From Arthrobacter sp. ERGS1:01 (GTDB lineage: Bacteria > Actinomycetota > Actinomycetes > Actinomycetales > Micrococcaceae), in NCBI RefSeq assembly GCF_001281315.1, contig NZ_CP012479.1:3906001-3970000 (forward strand): DNA of 64,000 nt, in the 5' to 3' direction. Below, in pieces: positions 9,110-18,280 of this stretch. The notes under the pieces were generated by a model. That model made no database searches. It was not told where the DNA came from and worked only from the letters and a program-made list of their open reading frames with translations. The stretch's first letter is position 1; every line of letters starts with the position of its first letter. Made by a program: the position numbers and the translations under genes.

Positions 9110-10384
9110 CTACACGCTGGTGCGGAAGAACGTTTCCGTGATGCGTGAGAGGTGGAACGGATCGTCCACCCCGCACAGTTCCCGGGCCGAGTGCATGGAC
9201 AGCAGCGGCGTGCCCACGTCCACGGTGCGGATGCCCAGGCGGGTTGCCGTGAGCGGGCCGATCGTGGAGCCGCACGGGACATCGTTGTTGGAGACGAATT
9301 CCTGGTACGGAGCGCCGGCGGCGGTGCACAGCCGTGCCCAGATTGCGGCCCCCGTGGCGTCGGTGGCGTAGCGCTGGTTGGCGTTGATCTTCAGCAGCGG
9401 GCCGCCGCCCAGCACGGGCAGGTTCGCGGGGTCGTGCCGTTCCGAATAGTTCGGGTGGACGGCGTGGCCGGCGTCGGCGGAAACGCAGAAGGAGTTGGCG
9501 AAGGCCCGACGGCGCTCGCTCACCGAGGCGCCCAGCCCGTCGGAGACCCGGGTCAGGATGTCTTCGAGGATGGGTCCGCACGCGCCGGAGCGGGAGCCGG
9601 AGCCGATCTCCTCGTGGTCAAAGGCGGCCAGGACGGCGATGACGGGGCTGTCCTGGGCGGTGGAGGCGTTGATGAGCGCAGCCAGGCCCGCGTGCACCGA
9701 CGTCAGGTTGTCCATGCGGCCGGCGGCGAAGAACTCGTTCCTGGCGCCGAACACCTGGCCCGGCTGGGTGTCGGCCACCACGATGTCGAAGCCGCCGATC
9801 GTGGCCGCGTCCACCCCGGCGCGCTCGGCGAGCAGGCCCAGCAGGTCCTCCTCCACCGGGTTCCCCTGGCCCCAGATCGGGTTCATGTGCTGCTGCTTGT
9901 CCAGTTTCAGGCCGTCGTTGGCGGCCCGGTCCAGGTGGATGGCCAGCTGCGGGAAGCGCAGCAGGGGGCCGGTGGCGACGAGGCTTTCGGTGCCGTCCAG
10001 GTCCACCAGGCGGCCGGCAAACTGCAGTTCCCGGTCCAGCCAGGAGTTCAGCAGCGGCCCGCCGTAGACCTCCACCCCGGCCTGCAGCCAGCCGAAACGG
10101 CCGGTGGTCGGCTTGGGCTTGAGCTTGAACGACGGCGAATCCGTGTGTGCGCCCAGGATGTTGAACCCCGTCGTGACAGTTGCGTTCTCCGGGGTCACCC
10201 AGGCGATGATGGCGCCGTCGCGGATCACGAAGTGCTTGCCGTGCGCCGGCCACTGCGCCGATTCGGCCAGCTGGGTGAAGCCGGCGTCGCTCAGCCTGCG
10301 GCCTGCCTCGTGGGCGGCGTGGAAGCTCGACGGTGAGGCGGCAATGAAGTCTCGAAGGTCCAGGATGTGCTCAACAGAAGTCAT
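9110..10384 (-). CDS. apeB: M18 family aminopeptidase
   Basis: 424 aa. M18 metallopeptidase landmarks are in order: ILGAHTDSPSFKLKPKP (metal-binding His and Asp), the VEVYGGPLLNSWLDREL block, AAFDHEEIGS (DHEE catalytic and metal Glu), SADAGHAVHPNY, and the C-terminal VDVGTPLLSMHSARE with the last His ligand. It is a cytoplasmic zinc aminopeptidase, often preferring acidic N-terminal residues. The ATG at 10384 is chosen over an upstream TTG at 10396; no good ribosome-binding site supports either. Confidence 0.93.
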   Translation of the reverse strand: MTSVEHILDLRDFIAASPSSFHAAHEAGRRLSDAGFTQLAESAQWPAHGKHFVIRDGAIIAWVTPENATVTTGFNILGAHTDSPSFKLKPKPTTGRFGWLQAGVEVYGGPLLNSWLDRELQFAGRLVDLDGTESLVATGPLLRFPQLAIHLDRAANDGLKLDKQQHMNPIWGQGNPVEEDLLGLLAERAGVDAATIGGFDIVVADTQPGQVFGARNEFFAAGRMDNLTSVHAGLAALINASTAQDSPVIAVLAAFDHEEIGSGSRSGACGPILEDILTRVSDGLGASVSERRRAFANSFCVSADAGHAVHPNYSERHDPANLPVLGGGPLLKINANQRYATDATGAAIWARLCTAAGAPYQEFVSNNDVPCGSTIGPLTATRLGIRTVDVGTPLLSMHSARELCGVDDPFHLSRITETFFRTSV

Positions 10385-10413
10385 GCTTCGATTCAATCAC
10401 GGACCCCGCCCCC

Positions 10414-10473
10414 GTCTGTGTCGCGGAAGTTGCACAAAATTGCCGATTTCCGTGCAGCTTCCGCGACACAGAC
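10414..10473. repeat. Large imperfect palindrome between aminopeptidase and DUF559 genes
   Basis: Two 22-nt arms (10414-10435 and 10452-10473) differ at one position and enclose a 16-nt AT-rich loop. The arm begins GTCTGTGTCGCGGAAG. It lies between divergent genes, so it is not an obvious terminator. It resembles in size and layout the palindromes at 29188 and 31018. Confidence 0.85.
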
Positions 10474-10536
10474 GGACAGGGCGGGCGGTTGTGGATAACT
10501 TCTGCGGGCTGCCGTAAAAATTGCCATGATGAGGAG

Positions 10537-11484
10537 ATGGGTGCAACCCAACGTTTTCCACGGAACCTCGCCAACGGGCCATTCACGCTCGCCGATGCCC
10601 GGGCCGCCGGTGCCAGCGACGGCAGCTTGCGCCATCGCGACGTCATCCGGCTCAGCCGCGGCATCAAGTCCCTCCCCAACGATGCCGAACTGCCGCTGGC
10701 GCTTCTAACTCGCCCGTTCACCCTGGTCACCGGGTACTCGGCCGCCTCCCACGCCACCGCCTTCGCCATCTGGGATCTCCCGGGCTTCCTGCCCGGGGCC
10801 CGCGACCAGGCAATCCACATTGCCCGGCAGTTCCCGCACGCTGCTCCTCGACGCAAGGGCGTGGTGGCCCACCGCACCCAGTTCACCGATGACGAAGTGG
10901 AGTTCCACCAGGGCCTGTGGATCACCACGCGGGCGCGCACCTGGCTCGATTGTGCCCGGCTGATGAGCGTGGACGAACTCATTGTGGTTGCCGACCATCT
11001 GATCCGCATTCCCCGACCCCAATTCGAGGGGCGGGAACTGGCGTACTCAACTGTCGATGACCTGGCCCGGATGCTTGACCGGCACAAGGGAACGCCTGGC
11101 ATTCCCAAGGCCCGGGACGCACTCGCACTGGCCCGGGTCGGGGCGGATTCGGCCCCCGAAACCCGGCTGCGCCTCGCCGTCGTCCGGGCCGGGCTGCCCG
11201 AGCCGGAGCTGAACATGCCCGTCCGGCTTGGCTATGGTGTCGAGCGCACCCCGGACCAATCCTTTCCTGAGTACCGCGTGGCGGTGGAGTATGACGGCGG
11301 CACCCACGCGAGCCCCGACCAGGTGGTCCGCGATGTGGCCCGCGAGGAGGATTTCGCACGATTCGGCTGGGCCCAGGTGCGCATCACCAAGCGGCATATG
11401 GAGAACGACGCCCGCGACGCCGTCGCGAAGATCCGCAGCGCCTTGCTCGCGAATGGCTGGCGCCCCTCCCCTCGGCATCTGTGA
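10537..11484 (+). CDS. AbiEi-type winged helix plus DUF559 nuclease-like protein
   Basis: 315 aa from the ATG at 10537 (GAGGAG is directly adjacent, so the start is uncertain). The N-terminal part (GPFTLADARAAGASDGSLRHR, then LSRGIK) looks like the AbiEi antitoxin winged helix. The C-terminal part has the DUF559/Vsr-like fold pattern: SFPEYRVAVEYDGGTH, then DVAREEDFARFGWAQVRIT, with the Glu/Asp residues expected of a PD-(D/E)XK-like site. Such two-part proteins are very common, often multi-copy, in Arthrobacter-type genomes and are not shown to act in toxin-antitoxin systems. No AbiEii toxin gene is next to it. Function unknown. Confidence 0.75.
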   Translation: MGATQRFPRNLANGPFTLADARAAGASDGSLRHRDVIRLSRGIKSLPNDAELPLALLTRPFTLVTGYSAASHATAFAIWDLPGFLPGARDQAIHIARQFPHAAPRRKGVVAHRTQFTDDEVEFHQGLWITTRARTWLDCARLMSVDELIVVADHLIRIPRPQFEGRELAYSTVDDLARMLDRHKGTPGIPKARDALALARVGADSAPETRLRLAVVRAGLPEPELNMPVRLGYGVERTPDQSFPEYRVAVEYDGGTHASPDQVVRDVAREEDFARFGWAQVRITKRHMENDARDAVAKIRSALLANGWRPSPRHL

Positions 11485-11510
11485 CGCGGAAGGCGGGGTG
11501 GTGGCGCGGA

Positions 11511-12233
11511 TCAGTAATCGGGGTTGCTGGGGGTGACCATGCCCGTCTCGTAGGCGTAAACCACCACCTGGACCCGGTCGCGCAGGTGCAGTTTGGTCAG
11601 GATCCGGCGCACATGCGTCTTCACGGTGGCCTCGGACAGGAACAACTGGTGGGCGATCTCGGCGTTGGAGAGCCCCTGGGCAATTGACTGCGCCACCTCC
11701 AGCTCGCGCGGCGTCAGCTCGTCGAGCAACGGGTCCCGTGGCAGGGCGGGCCGGGCAGGTTGGGAGCGGACAAAGTTCTCCAGCAGCCGTTGCGTGACGC
11801 GCGGCGCCACCACGGCGTCGCCGCTGGCCACGAGGTGCACGGCATTGACGAGTTCGGCCGGGGCCACGTCCTTGAGCAGGAAGGCGCTGGCTCCGGCCTG
11901 CAGACCGGCAAAGGCATATTCGTCCAGGTCGAAGGTGGTCAGGATGATGACCCGTGCCGCGGTGGCCGAGGCGGTGATCTTGGCGGTGGCCTCGATCCCG
12001 TCCATGACGGGCATCCGCACATCCATCAGCACCACGTCGGGTTGCAGGCGTTCGACGGCGGTCAGCGCCTCCACGCCGTTGGAGGCCTCCCCGACCACGG
12101 CCAGGTCGGCCTCGCCCTCCAGGATGAGCCGGAAGCCCATGCGCAGCAGGGGCTGGTCGTCCACCAGCAGGACCTTGATGGGTGCGTCGCTCACTTTATG
12201 CTCCGTTGCGTATTTATCGTCGTCGTTGCTCAT
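11511..12233 (-). CDS. LuxR/NarL-family response regulator
   Basis: 240 aa. The receiver domain has acidic Asp25-Asp26 and the phospho-acceptor Asp71 in VVLMDVRMPVMDG. The C-terminal GerE helix-turn-helix (LTPRELEVAQSIAQGLSNAEIA, ATVKTHVRRIL) binds DNA. Its start overlaps the end of the histidine kinase gene by 4 nt, so the two are translationally coupled. Last gene of an operon with an ABC-2 exporter, so it probably controls that exporter or a cell-envelope response. Confidence 0.95.
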   Translation of the reverse strand: MSNDDDKYATEHKVSDAPIKVLLVDDQPLLRMGFRLILEGEADLAVVGEASNGVEALTAVERLQPDVVLMDVRMPVMDGIEATAKITASATAARVIILTTFDLDEYAFAGLQAGASAFLLKDVAPAELVNAVHLVASGDAVVAPRVTQRLLENFVRSQPARPALPRDPLLDELTPRELEVAQSIAQGLSNAEIAHQLFLSEATVKTHVRRILTKLHLRDRVQVVVYAYETGMVTPSNPDY

Positions 12234-13528
12234 TCGGGTCCCGCCGCGGGGTGCAGCACCACGTCCACGCTCCAGCCGCCCTGGGCGACCGGTCCGGCCT
12301 CGAGGGTCCCGGCATAGATTCCCGCGCGTTCGCGCATGCCCACGATGCCCTGTCCCGTGCCCTTGGAGGGGTCCACGGAGCCGTGGCCGTCGTCGGTGAT
12401 CCGCATGCGCAGCATGCCCCCGGCCGGATCGTTGTCGATGAGCACCTGCACCCGGGATACGGCGGTTCCGTAGCGCAGCACATTTGTCAGGGACTCCTGC
12501 GCAATCCTGTACACGGTCAGTTGGAGGGACGGGTCCGCCGGCAGCGGCGGCCCGGCCTGGGTGACGGACAACGGAAGCCCGGCCTGCCGGAAGCCCTCAA
12601 ACAAGGCACCCAGGTCGGCGTGGTCGGGTTGCGGGGATCGCGCGCCTCCGGCGGCGGAGTCATCCCGCAGGACGCCAAGCACCCGGCGCATGTCCGCCAG
12701 CGCGTTCCGCCCCGTGTGGGAGAGCTGGCCCAGCACCTCCCCCGCCTGTGCCGGGTCGCGGCGCACCACCACGGCGGCGCCGTCGGACAGGGCGATCATC
12801 ACGGTCAGCGAGTGGGCCACGACGTCGTGCATCTCCCGGGCAATCCTGTTGCGTTCGGCCACGGAGGCCAGCTGGGCGTTGCGGATGGCCCATTGGCGCA
12901 GCTCGGTCTCATGCTCCCGGCCGCGGCGCACGGAAGCGCCAATGCCGGTGGCGATGACGTTGGACAACAGCATCACGATCACCGTGATGATGTTGCTCTC
13001 CAGGGCGCTGGGGCCGTCGGCGGTGAGGAATTCCGCCGGAAATTGGTAAAAGTACAGGGTGTAGACCACCAGGGGGATGGAGGCCACTGCGGCTATTGCG
13101 AAACTCACCACTGCCCGGTGGTTCAGGGCCACCGCATACAGGGCAAACCAGAGGCTCGCGCCGATGTTGCTGGCGTTGGGCACCAGCATCACGTTCATGA
13201 TTTCAAAGACGGACAGGATGGCCAGCACGGCAAGGGGCTTGTCGCGGCGGAACATCAACACGACCGACGCCGCGGCCATCAGCACCAGGTGCGTCGTGAC
13301 GTTCAGGGCCGGCCGGGAGCTCAGGAAGGTCCCGGAGCCGGCCAGCAGATATGCCACAACCACCACCACGTCCATGACGCGGGGGTGGTTGTAGAGGTAT
13401 GTCCGCATCCTGCCGCGGCGGCGGGCCGAGAATTCGTCGGCCCGCCGTCCGGCGGAGGGTGGTTCGGCGGGAGCCGCGGCCGTTCGTTCCGCGGCCCCCG
13501 CCTGGTCATGTGTGCGCATAAGAGGCAA
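12230..13528 (-). CDS. Sensor histidine kinase (HisKA_3 type)
   Basis: 432 aa. Residues 50-200 hold about five transmembrane segments with short loops, so the sensor is membrane-embedded. The dimerisation helix carries RIAREMHDVVAHS with His234, followed by an HATPase_c domain with DDGHGSVDPSKGTGQGIVGMRER. It pairs with the downstream response regulator (4-nt overlap) and lies 39 nt after the ABC permease gene. The signal is unknown; intramembrane kinases with ABC-2 exporters often respond to antibiotics or envelope damage. Confidence 0.94.
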   Translation of the reverse strand: MPLMRTHDQAGAAERTAAAPAEPPSAGRRADEFSARRRGRMRTYLYNHPRVMDVVVVVAYLLAGSGTFLSSRPALNVTTHLVLMAAASVVLMFRRDKPLAVLAILSVFEIMNVMLVPNASNIGASLWFALYAVALNHRAVVSFAIAAVASIPLVVYTLYFYQFPAEFLTADGPSALESNIITVIVMLLSNVIATGIGASVRRGREHETELRQWAIRNAQLASVAERNRIAREMHDVVAHSLTVMIALSDGAAVVVRRDPAQAGEVLGQLSHTGRNALADMRRVLGVLRDDSAAGGARSPQPDHADLGALFEGFRQAGLPLSVTQAGPPLPADPSLQLTVYRIAQESLTNVLRYGTAVSRVQVLIDNDPAGGMLRMRITDDGHGSVDPSKGTGQGIVGMRERAGIYAGTLEAGPVAQGGWSVDVVLHPAAGPE

Positions 13529-13567
13529 GTCTAGGAGCCCGGTTGATCCATGGGCGCCCAGGCCGTC

Positions 13568-14482
13568 CTAGACGTCACGGGTCTTGAGGGCGACGACGGC
13601 GGGAACCGTCAGCACGACGATCCAGGCCAGGAAGATCATGCCGCCCGCCAGCGGGCTGATGAAGGCCGCCTTGTCTCCGATTTCCAGCATCCGTCCACCG
13701 GCAATGCTGGGCGTGTACTGGCCCACGTACTTCCAGAAGTCACCCGGCACGGCGCTCAGGAACTGGGTGGCGAAGGGCACCACGAAGAAGAGGGCCACGA
13801 GGGTGATGATGGCGCCGGCGTTGTTGCGCAGCAGGGTGCCCAGCGACAGGCCGATCAGGGAGACCCCGGCCACGTAGAGGCCGCCCATGAAGATCCCGTA
13901 CACAACCCCGTCGATCCCGAAGTTCATGGTGATCCCGTAGCTGTGCAGGATCGGGATCGAGACGAGGAAGGTCAGCAGCGAGGCCACCAGGGTCACCACG
14001 TAGGAGACAACCACCAGCACGATCGCCTTGGCCCAGAACACCGGCAGGCGCTTGGGCACGGCCGCCATGGAGGAACGGATCATGCCCGTGCTGAACTCGC
14101 CGGCAATCAGCAATACCGCCAGGGCGCCCAACACCAGGATGCCGATCTGCAAGCCGGCGGCGGGGATGCCGTAAAGGTTCAGCCCGAGCGCCGCCGCGGC
14201 GGATTCGGCCTGTGCCTGCGTCATGGCGGCACCGGATCCGCCGCCGCCACGCGGGCCGGCCCCGGCACCGTGGAGCATGAATTCGTGGATGACCTGGCCG
14301 CGCAGCCAGGCGGCCAGCGCGCCGACGCCCACTACGGCGACAAGGGTGAAGAGCACCAGGAGCCTGGTGGACATGAGCGAGCGGAACTTGATGAGTTCGC
14401 TGCGCAGCACACCCATGAAGGTCAGCGAGGAGGGGGAGGTCCGGGCAGGCTGTGCGTGTGCGGAAGCCGTCGTCGTACTCAT
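13568..14482 (-). CDS. ABC-2 type exporter permease
   Basis: 304 aa with six predicted transmembrane segments and one large loop after the first (GAGPRGGGGSGAAMTQAQAESAAAALGL region). The start lies 2 nt after the end of the ATPase gene. The GEFSTGMIRSSMAAVPKR segment is typical of ABC-2 permeases. It forms the channel half of an exporter with the 14485-15435 ATPase. The substrate is unknown. Confidence 0.9.
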   Translation of the reverse strand: MSTTTASAHAQPARTSPSSLTFMGVLRSELIKFRSLMSTRLLVLFTLVAVVGVGALAAWLRGQVIHEFMLHGAGAGPRGGGGSGAAMTQAQAESAAAALGLNLYGIPAAGLQIGILVLGALAVLLIAGEFSTGMIRSSMAAVPKRLPVFWAKAIVLVVVSYVVTLVASLLTFLVSIPILHSYGITMNFGIDGVVYGIFMGGLYVAGVSLIGLSLGTLLRNNAGAIITLVALFFVVPFATQFLSAVPGDFWKYVGQYTPSIAGGRMLEIGDKAAFISPLAGGMIFLAWIVVLTVPAVVALKTRDV

Positions 14483-14484
14483 TT

Positions 14485-15435
14485 TTAGCGTCCCTTCGTG
14501 GCAGCCGGCTCGGCGGCTTCGTCGTCGTTGAATTCTTGGGAGTGGTATTCCACCTCGTCCTTGGTCAGGTCGAAGTACGCCTCTTCCAGGGAGGTGGTGA
14601 GCGGGGTCAGCTCGTACACCAGCACGTGGTTGTCCAGGGCCAGCTGCGCGATCTTGCGCGAATCAAGCCCCGTGACCTCAAGGGTTTCGTTTTCGTTGCA
14701 CTCGACCTGGACGCCGCTGCCGCCCAGGAGCTGGCCCAGGCGGGTGACGTCGGGCGTGCGGACACGCACCTTGGCCTGCTGGGCGCCGGCGATGATGGCC
14801 TCGATGGGGGCGTCGGCGATGATCTTGCCGCGGCCGATCACGATCAGGTGGTCGGCGGTCTGCGCCATCTCGCTCATGAGGTGGGAGGAGAGGAAAACCG
14901 TCTTGCCCTGCGCGGCGAGGTGCTTGGCAAGGTTGCGGACCCACAGCACGCCTTCCGGGTCAAGGCCGTTGACGGGCTCGTCGAGGATCAGTGTCTGGGG
15001 GTCGCCCAGGAGGGCGCCGGCGATGCCCAGGCGCTGGCCCATGCCCAGGGAGAACCCGCCGGCCTTCTTCCTGGCGACGGCGGCCAGGCCGGTCATGTCG
15101 ATGACCTCGTTGACGCGCTTGGTGGGGATGTTGTGGGTTGCGGCCATGGCCAGCAGGTGGTTGTAGGCGCTGCGGGAGGTGTGGACGGCCTTGGCGTCCA
15201 GCAGTGCGCCCACCTGGTGGAGCGGGTCATGATGGTCCACATAACGCTTGCCGTTGACCGTGACGGTTCCGGCGCTGGGCTTGTCCAGGCCGACAATCAT
15301 GCGCATGGTGGTCGACTTGCCGGCGCCGTTGGGGCCCAGGAAGCCGGTGACCATGCCGGGCTTGACGGTGAACGTGACACCGCCGACGGCGGTCTTCGCA
15401 CCATAGTGCTTGGCCAGGTTTACAGCCTCAATCAT
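14485..15435 (-). CDS. ABC exporter ATP-binding protein
   Basis: 316 aa. Walker A GPNGAGKSTTMRMIVG, signature FSLGMGQRLGIAGALLG and Walker B TLILDEPVNGLDPEG are all present. The DrrA-like C-terminal extension is Glu-rich. A GGGGAT ribosome-binding site precedes the ATG. First gene of the operon ATPase-permease-kinase-regulator. It powers export of an unknown molecule. Confidence 0.94.
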   Translation of the reverse strand: MIEAVNLAKHYGAKTAVGGVTFTVKPGMVTGFLGPNGAGKSTTMRMIVGLDKPSAGTVTVNGKRYVDHHDPLHQVGALLDAKAVHTSRSAYNHLLAMAATHNIPTKRVNEVIDMTGLAAVARKKAGGFSLGMGQRLGIAGALLGDPQTLILDEPVNGLDPEGVLWVRNLAKHLAAQGKTVFLSSHLMSEMAQTADHLIVIGRGKIIADAPIEAIIAGAQQAKVRVRTPDVTRLGQLLGGSGVQVECNENETLEVTGLDSRKIAQLALDNHVLVYELTPLTTSLEEAYFDLTKDEVEYHSQEFNDDEAAEPAATKGR

Positions 15436-15631
15436 GTGTTCATCCCCTTTGGGAGTTGGTGGAACAGTAGCGCGCGGCGCTGGTGCGCTGTTCTCGATAC
15501 CGCTGATCTAAGCACTACGGTACGCACCCGCAGCGGCTTTATCTTCGATCTCAGGGATGAATCAGGGTCGGCTCAGGGTCGTCCGTTGGGATGATCCCGG
15601 CCCGTGCGGGGCGTGCCGTTAGGATGGGCCG

Positions 15632-16282
15632 ATGCCCTTGGTCACTGCTGAAACCCGGATTCCCGCGCGGACCCTTTACGCGATTTCCCTGCCCGCCCTG
15701 GCCGTGCTGTTTGCCGGCGCCCTCGTGGTCTGGTCCAGCCACAACAACCCGCCGTTCCAGGGGCTCGACGTCGCCTGGAACCGCGCGGTGACGGCCTCGC
15801 GGACGCCGTGGCTCACCTCCGTGAACCGGGTGCTGGACTTTGTGGGCAACAGCGGAATGGTCATTTACGCAGTCGCATTGTTTGCCGCCCTGCTGGTCCG
15901 CCACCGCAGGCTCGCGTTCTTTACCGCCGGCGCCAACCTTGGTGCGCTGGCCCTCACCCACCTGATTAAGTTCCTGGTGGGGCGGCCCCGCCCCCTGGAC
16001 CGGCTGGTCAGCGTGGATTCGGGTTCATACCCGTCGGGGCATGTCAGTGCCACGGTGGCGGCCATGGTGTGCACCGCCGTCGTGCTGGGAAAACTGTGGA
16101 TGTGGATCAGCGGGAGCATCCTGGGTGTGGCCATGATGTACAGCCGCACGTACCTGGGCGCGCATTGGCTCTCCGACACGATTGCCGGCGCCCTGCTGGG
16201 CGTGGGTGTTGTGTTGTTGCTGTGGGCCCTCGTGAAGGATAAATGCCGGGAGGGGCATATCTCCCCCGGCCTGCCCGCTTAG
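15632..16282 (+). CDS. PAP2 superfamily membrane phosphatase
   Basis: 216 aa with about six transmembrane helices. All three parts of the phosphatase motif are intact: KFLVGRPRP, YPSGHVSA and SRTYLGAHWLSDTIAG. Enzymes of this class dephosphorylate lipid phosphates such as undecaprenyl diphosphate or phosphatidate at the membrane. It ends overlapping by 4 nt the end of the convergent MFS gene. The lipid substrate cannot be told from sequence. Confidence 0.92.
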   Translation: MPLVTAETRIPARTLYAISLPALAVLFAGALVVWSSHNNPPFQGLDVAWNRAVTASRTPWLTSVNRVLDFVGNSGMVIYAVALFAALLVRHRRLAFFTAGANLGALALTHLIKFLVGRPRPLDRLVSVDSGSYPSGHVSATVAAMVCTAVVLGKLWMWISGSILGVAMMYSRTYLGAHWLSDTIAGALLGVGVVLLLWALVKDKCREGHISPGLPA

Positions 16283-17535
16283 CTTTCGGCTCCCACGCGT
16301 TCGGATGCCGGCAGCGGCCGGGCGGCCGGTGCCGTGAGGATGGAGGCGATGATCGCCACGCCGATGGCCAGCAGGGCCCAGCGGACTGTGACGTGGTCGC
16401 CCAGGAAGCCCAGCAGCGGTGGTCCCGCCAGGAACGCGACGTAACCGATCGTGGAGACAACCGAAACCCGCACGGCGGCCCGGGCGGGGTCGTCGGCGGC
16501 GGCGGACATGCCCATGGGGAAGCCCATGGCCGCGCCCGCACCCCACAGCACGGCGCCCAGGGCGGCCAGCCAGATGCTCGGTGCCACCACGAACAGGACC
16601 AGGCCCAGCAATGCCGCGCCGAGGCTGCCATAGAGGACGGGCACGCGGCCGTAGGCGTCGATGAAGCGGCCGCCAAAGAACCGGGTCAGGGTCATGGAGG
16701 CGACGAAGACGGCGAACATGATGGCGCCGCCGGATTCGGTGGCGCCCAGGCCGTCCACGGTGGCCTTGGCAATCCAGTCGTTGGCCGCGCCCTCCGTCAG
16801 CGCCGCGCCCAGGACCACGAGCCCCACCAACAGCGTGCGCCGTTCGGTCCAGGCGCTGCGGCCCTTGGCGGCGGGCTCCCCCGCCGATTGTGCATCGACG
16901 CCGGCCGTCGCTGCGGCGGATTCGGGCAGGAAGAAGCGCGGCACCGCCACCATGGCGGCGCTGACCAGCACCACGATGGCCGCCAGGTGGATCGACATGC
17001 TCACGTTCACGGCCGACAACCCGGCGCCCACGAGCGCACCCACAAAGGCGCCGCCGCTGAAGCCGGCATGGAACTGGGGCATGACGGTCCGGCCCAGGTG
17101 ACGCTCCACGTCGGCGCCTTCAATGTTCTGGGACACGTCCCACAGGCCAATGCCGATGCCAAAGAAGAACAGCCCGACGGCGGTGAGCGGCACCGAGCCC
17201 AGTGCCAGGGCGATCGCCACGACGACGCCGCCGCAGGCCACCACCGCTCCACCGGTGCGCAGTGCGGAGGCCGTGCCGATCCTGGCGACGACCGTCCCGG
17301 CCAGGGGCAGGGCGATCACGGAGCCGGCCGCAATGGTCAGGAGCAGCAGTCCCATCTCCCCCGCCGTCAGGTCCAGGACGCGGGTCACGGCGGGGATGCG
17401 GGCGGCCCAGCTGGCAAAGACGAATCCGTTGATGGCGAAGACCACAAAGGTGGCCGTGGCGGCGCGGCGGATGGCTTGCTGGTTCATGGGGAAATCACCG
17501 TTCATGGCTTGGCTGGTCGTTGTTTGGCGGGTCAT
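16279..17535 (-). CDS. MFS transporter co-transcribed with TetR regulator
   Basis: 418 aa with 12 hydrophobic segments. The N-terminal half includes FVFASWAARIPAVTRVLDLTAG and a DVSQNIEGADVE segment. A charged linker (SAAATAGVDAQSAGEPAAKGRS) separates the two halves. Its start overlaps the TetR gene end by 4 nt (ATGA), so the pair is coupled. This TetR-MFS arrangement is typical of drug or metabolite efflux pumps, which is inference from context. Confidence 0.88.
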   Translation of the reverse strand: MTRQTTTSQAMNGDFPMNQQAIRRAATATFVVFAINGFVFASWAARIPAVTRVLDLTAGEMGLLLLTIAAGSVIALPLAGTVVARIGTASALRTGGAVVACGGVVVAIALALGSVPLTAVGLFFFGIGIGLWDVSQNIEGADVERHLGRTVMPQFHAGFSGGAFVGALVGAGLSAVNVSMSIHLAAIVVLVSAAMVAVPRFFLPESAAATAGVDAQSAGEPAAKGRSAWTERRTLLVGLVVLGAALTEGAANDWIAKATVDGLGATESGGAIMFAVFVASMTLTRFFGGRFIDAYGRVPVLYGSLGAALLGLVLFVVAPSIWLAALGAVLWGAGAAMGFPMGMSAAADDPARAAVRVSVVSTIGYVAFLAGPPLLGFLGDHVTVRWALLAIGVAIIASILTAPAARPLPASERVGAES

Positions 17536-18149
17536 TGCGTAGCGGGCTGGTGGGCCGGGTGGCCGACCGGGGCAAACAGGGTCGTGGCCAGGGAGTCAAG
17601 ATCGGCGGCCATATCGATGGTTTTGTCGTACATCCACTGCAGCTGCAGGCCGTCCGACGCGGCCACGAGCAGCCTGGCCAGCACCTCGGGCGGCAGGTCG
17701 GCGCGCAGCGTGCCCTCCGCCTGCCGGACGGCAATGTCGCGGGACGCGTTCTCGATCAGGTTGCTGAAGCGTTGCTGGAAGTACTCGTGGGAGGCGTGGG
17801 TGGGCGCATTGGCCGTGGCCGATGCCACCGCATAGAGCGTGGTCAGCCCCGGTTGGGTCGCATTGCGGCGGGCCACCCAGGGCATGGACGTCACCAGGTC
17901 CCCGCTCTCCTGGTCCATGTCCCGGTAGGCGCGGCGGTCGCGTTCCTCCAGGACCGCCGTCAGGAGTTCCTGTTTACTGCCGAAGTAGTGGAACAAGGTG
18001 GCCTCGCGGACGCCCACCGTTTCGGCCACGCGCTTCAGGGCCGTGCCTTCAAAACCTTCGGTGGCAAAAACGTCCGTGGCCGTCTGGATGATTTGTTCCC
18101 GGCGCTCGACGCCCTTGGCGTACCGCCCTCGGGGCTGGGGAGTGGACAT
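17532..18149 (-). CDS. TetR family transcriptional regulator
   Basis: 205 aa. The N-terminal helix-turn-helix reads RREQIIQTATDVFATEGFEGT, then LKRVAETVGVREATLFHYFGSKQELL; the rest is an all-helical ligand-binding domain. It is coupled to the downstream MFS gene and divergent from the MFS-GH3 pair. The shared 131-bp intergenic region has two 21-bp direct repeats (18179-18220) that could be its operators. Confidence 0.93.
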   Translation of the reverse strand: MSTPQPRGRYAKGVERREQIIQTATDVFATEGFEGTALKRVAETVGVREATLFHYFGSKQELLTAVLEERDRRAYRDMDQESGDLVTSMPWVARRNATQPGLTTLYAVASATANAPTHASHEYFQQRFSNLIENASRDIAVRQAEGTLRADLPPEVLARLLVAASDGLQLQWMYDKTIDMAADLDSLATTLFAPVGHPAHQPATQ

Positions 18150-18178
18150 GTTGCCAGTCTATAGTCACGGGCGGGGTA

Positions 18179-18220
18179 AAAATCTAGTCCCACTCGGTCA
18201 AAATCTAGTCAGACTCGGTT
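18179..18220. promoter_or_regulatory. Two tandem 21-bp direct repeats, candidate TetR operators
   Basis: The units at 18179-18199 and 18200-18220 read AAAATCTAGTC, two variable bases, then ACTCGGT. The 21-bp period equals two helical turns, so bound dimers would lie on one DNA face. Each unit contains a short dyad (AGTCAGACT in unit 2). They sit between the divergent tetR and MFS starts. Confidence 0.6.
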
Positions 18221-18280
18221 TTAGTGTGTATTCTGGATCACGCATCCAATGTGGGGTGCGGCACAGACCAGGAGGCAGCG

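Noticed and set aside
10537..11484. AbiE type IV toxin-antitoxin system
   Set aside because: No AbiEii nucleotidyltransferase gene is adjacent; only the AbiEi-like domain is present.
16243..17835. 530-codon plus-strand open frame
   Set aside because: Antisense to the MFS and TetR genes; low-complexity Gly/His/Gln/Arg composition.
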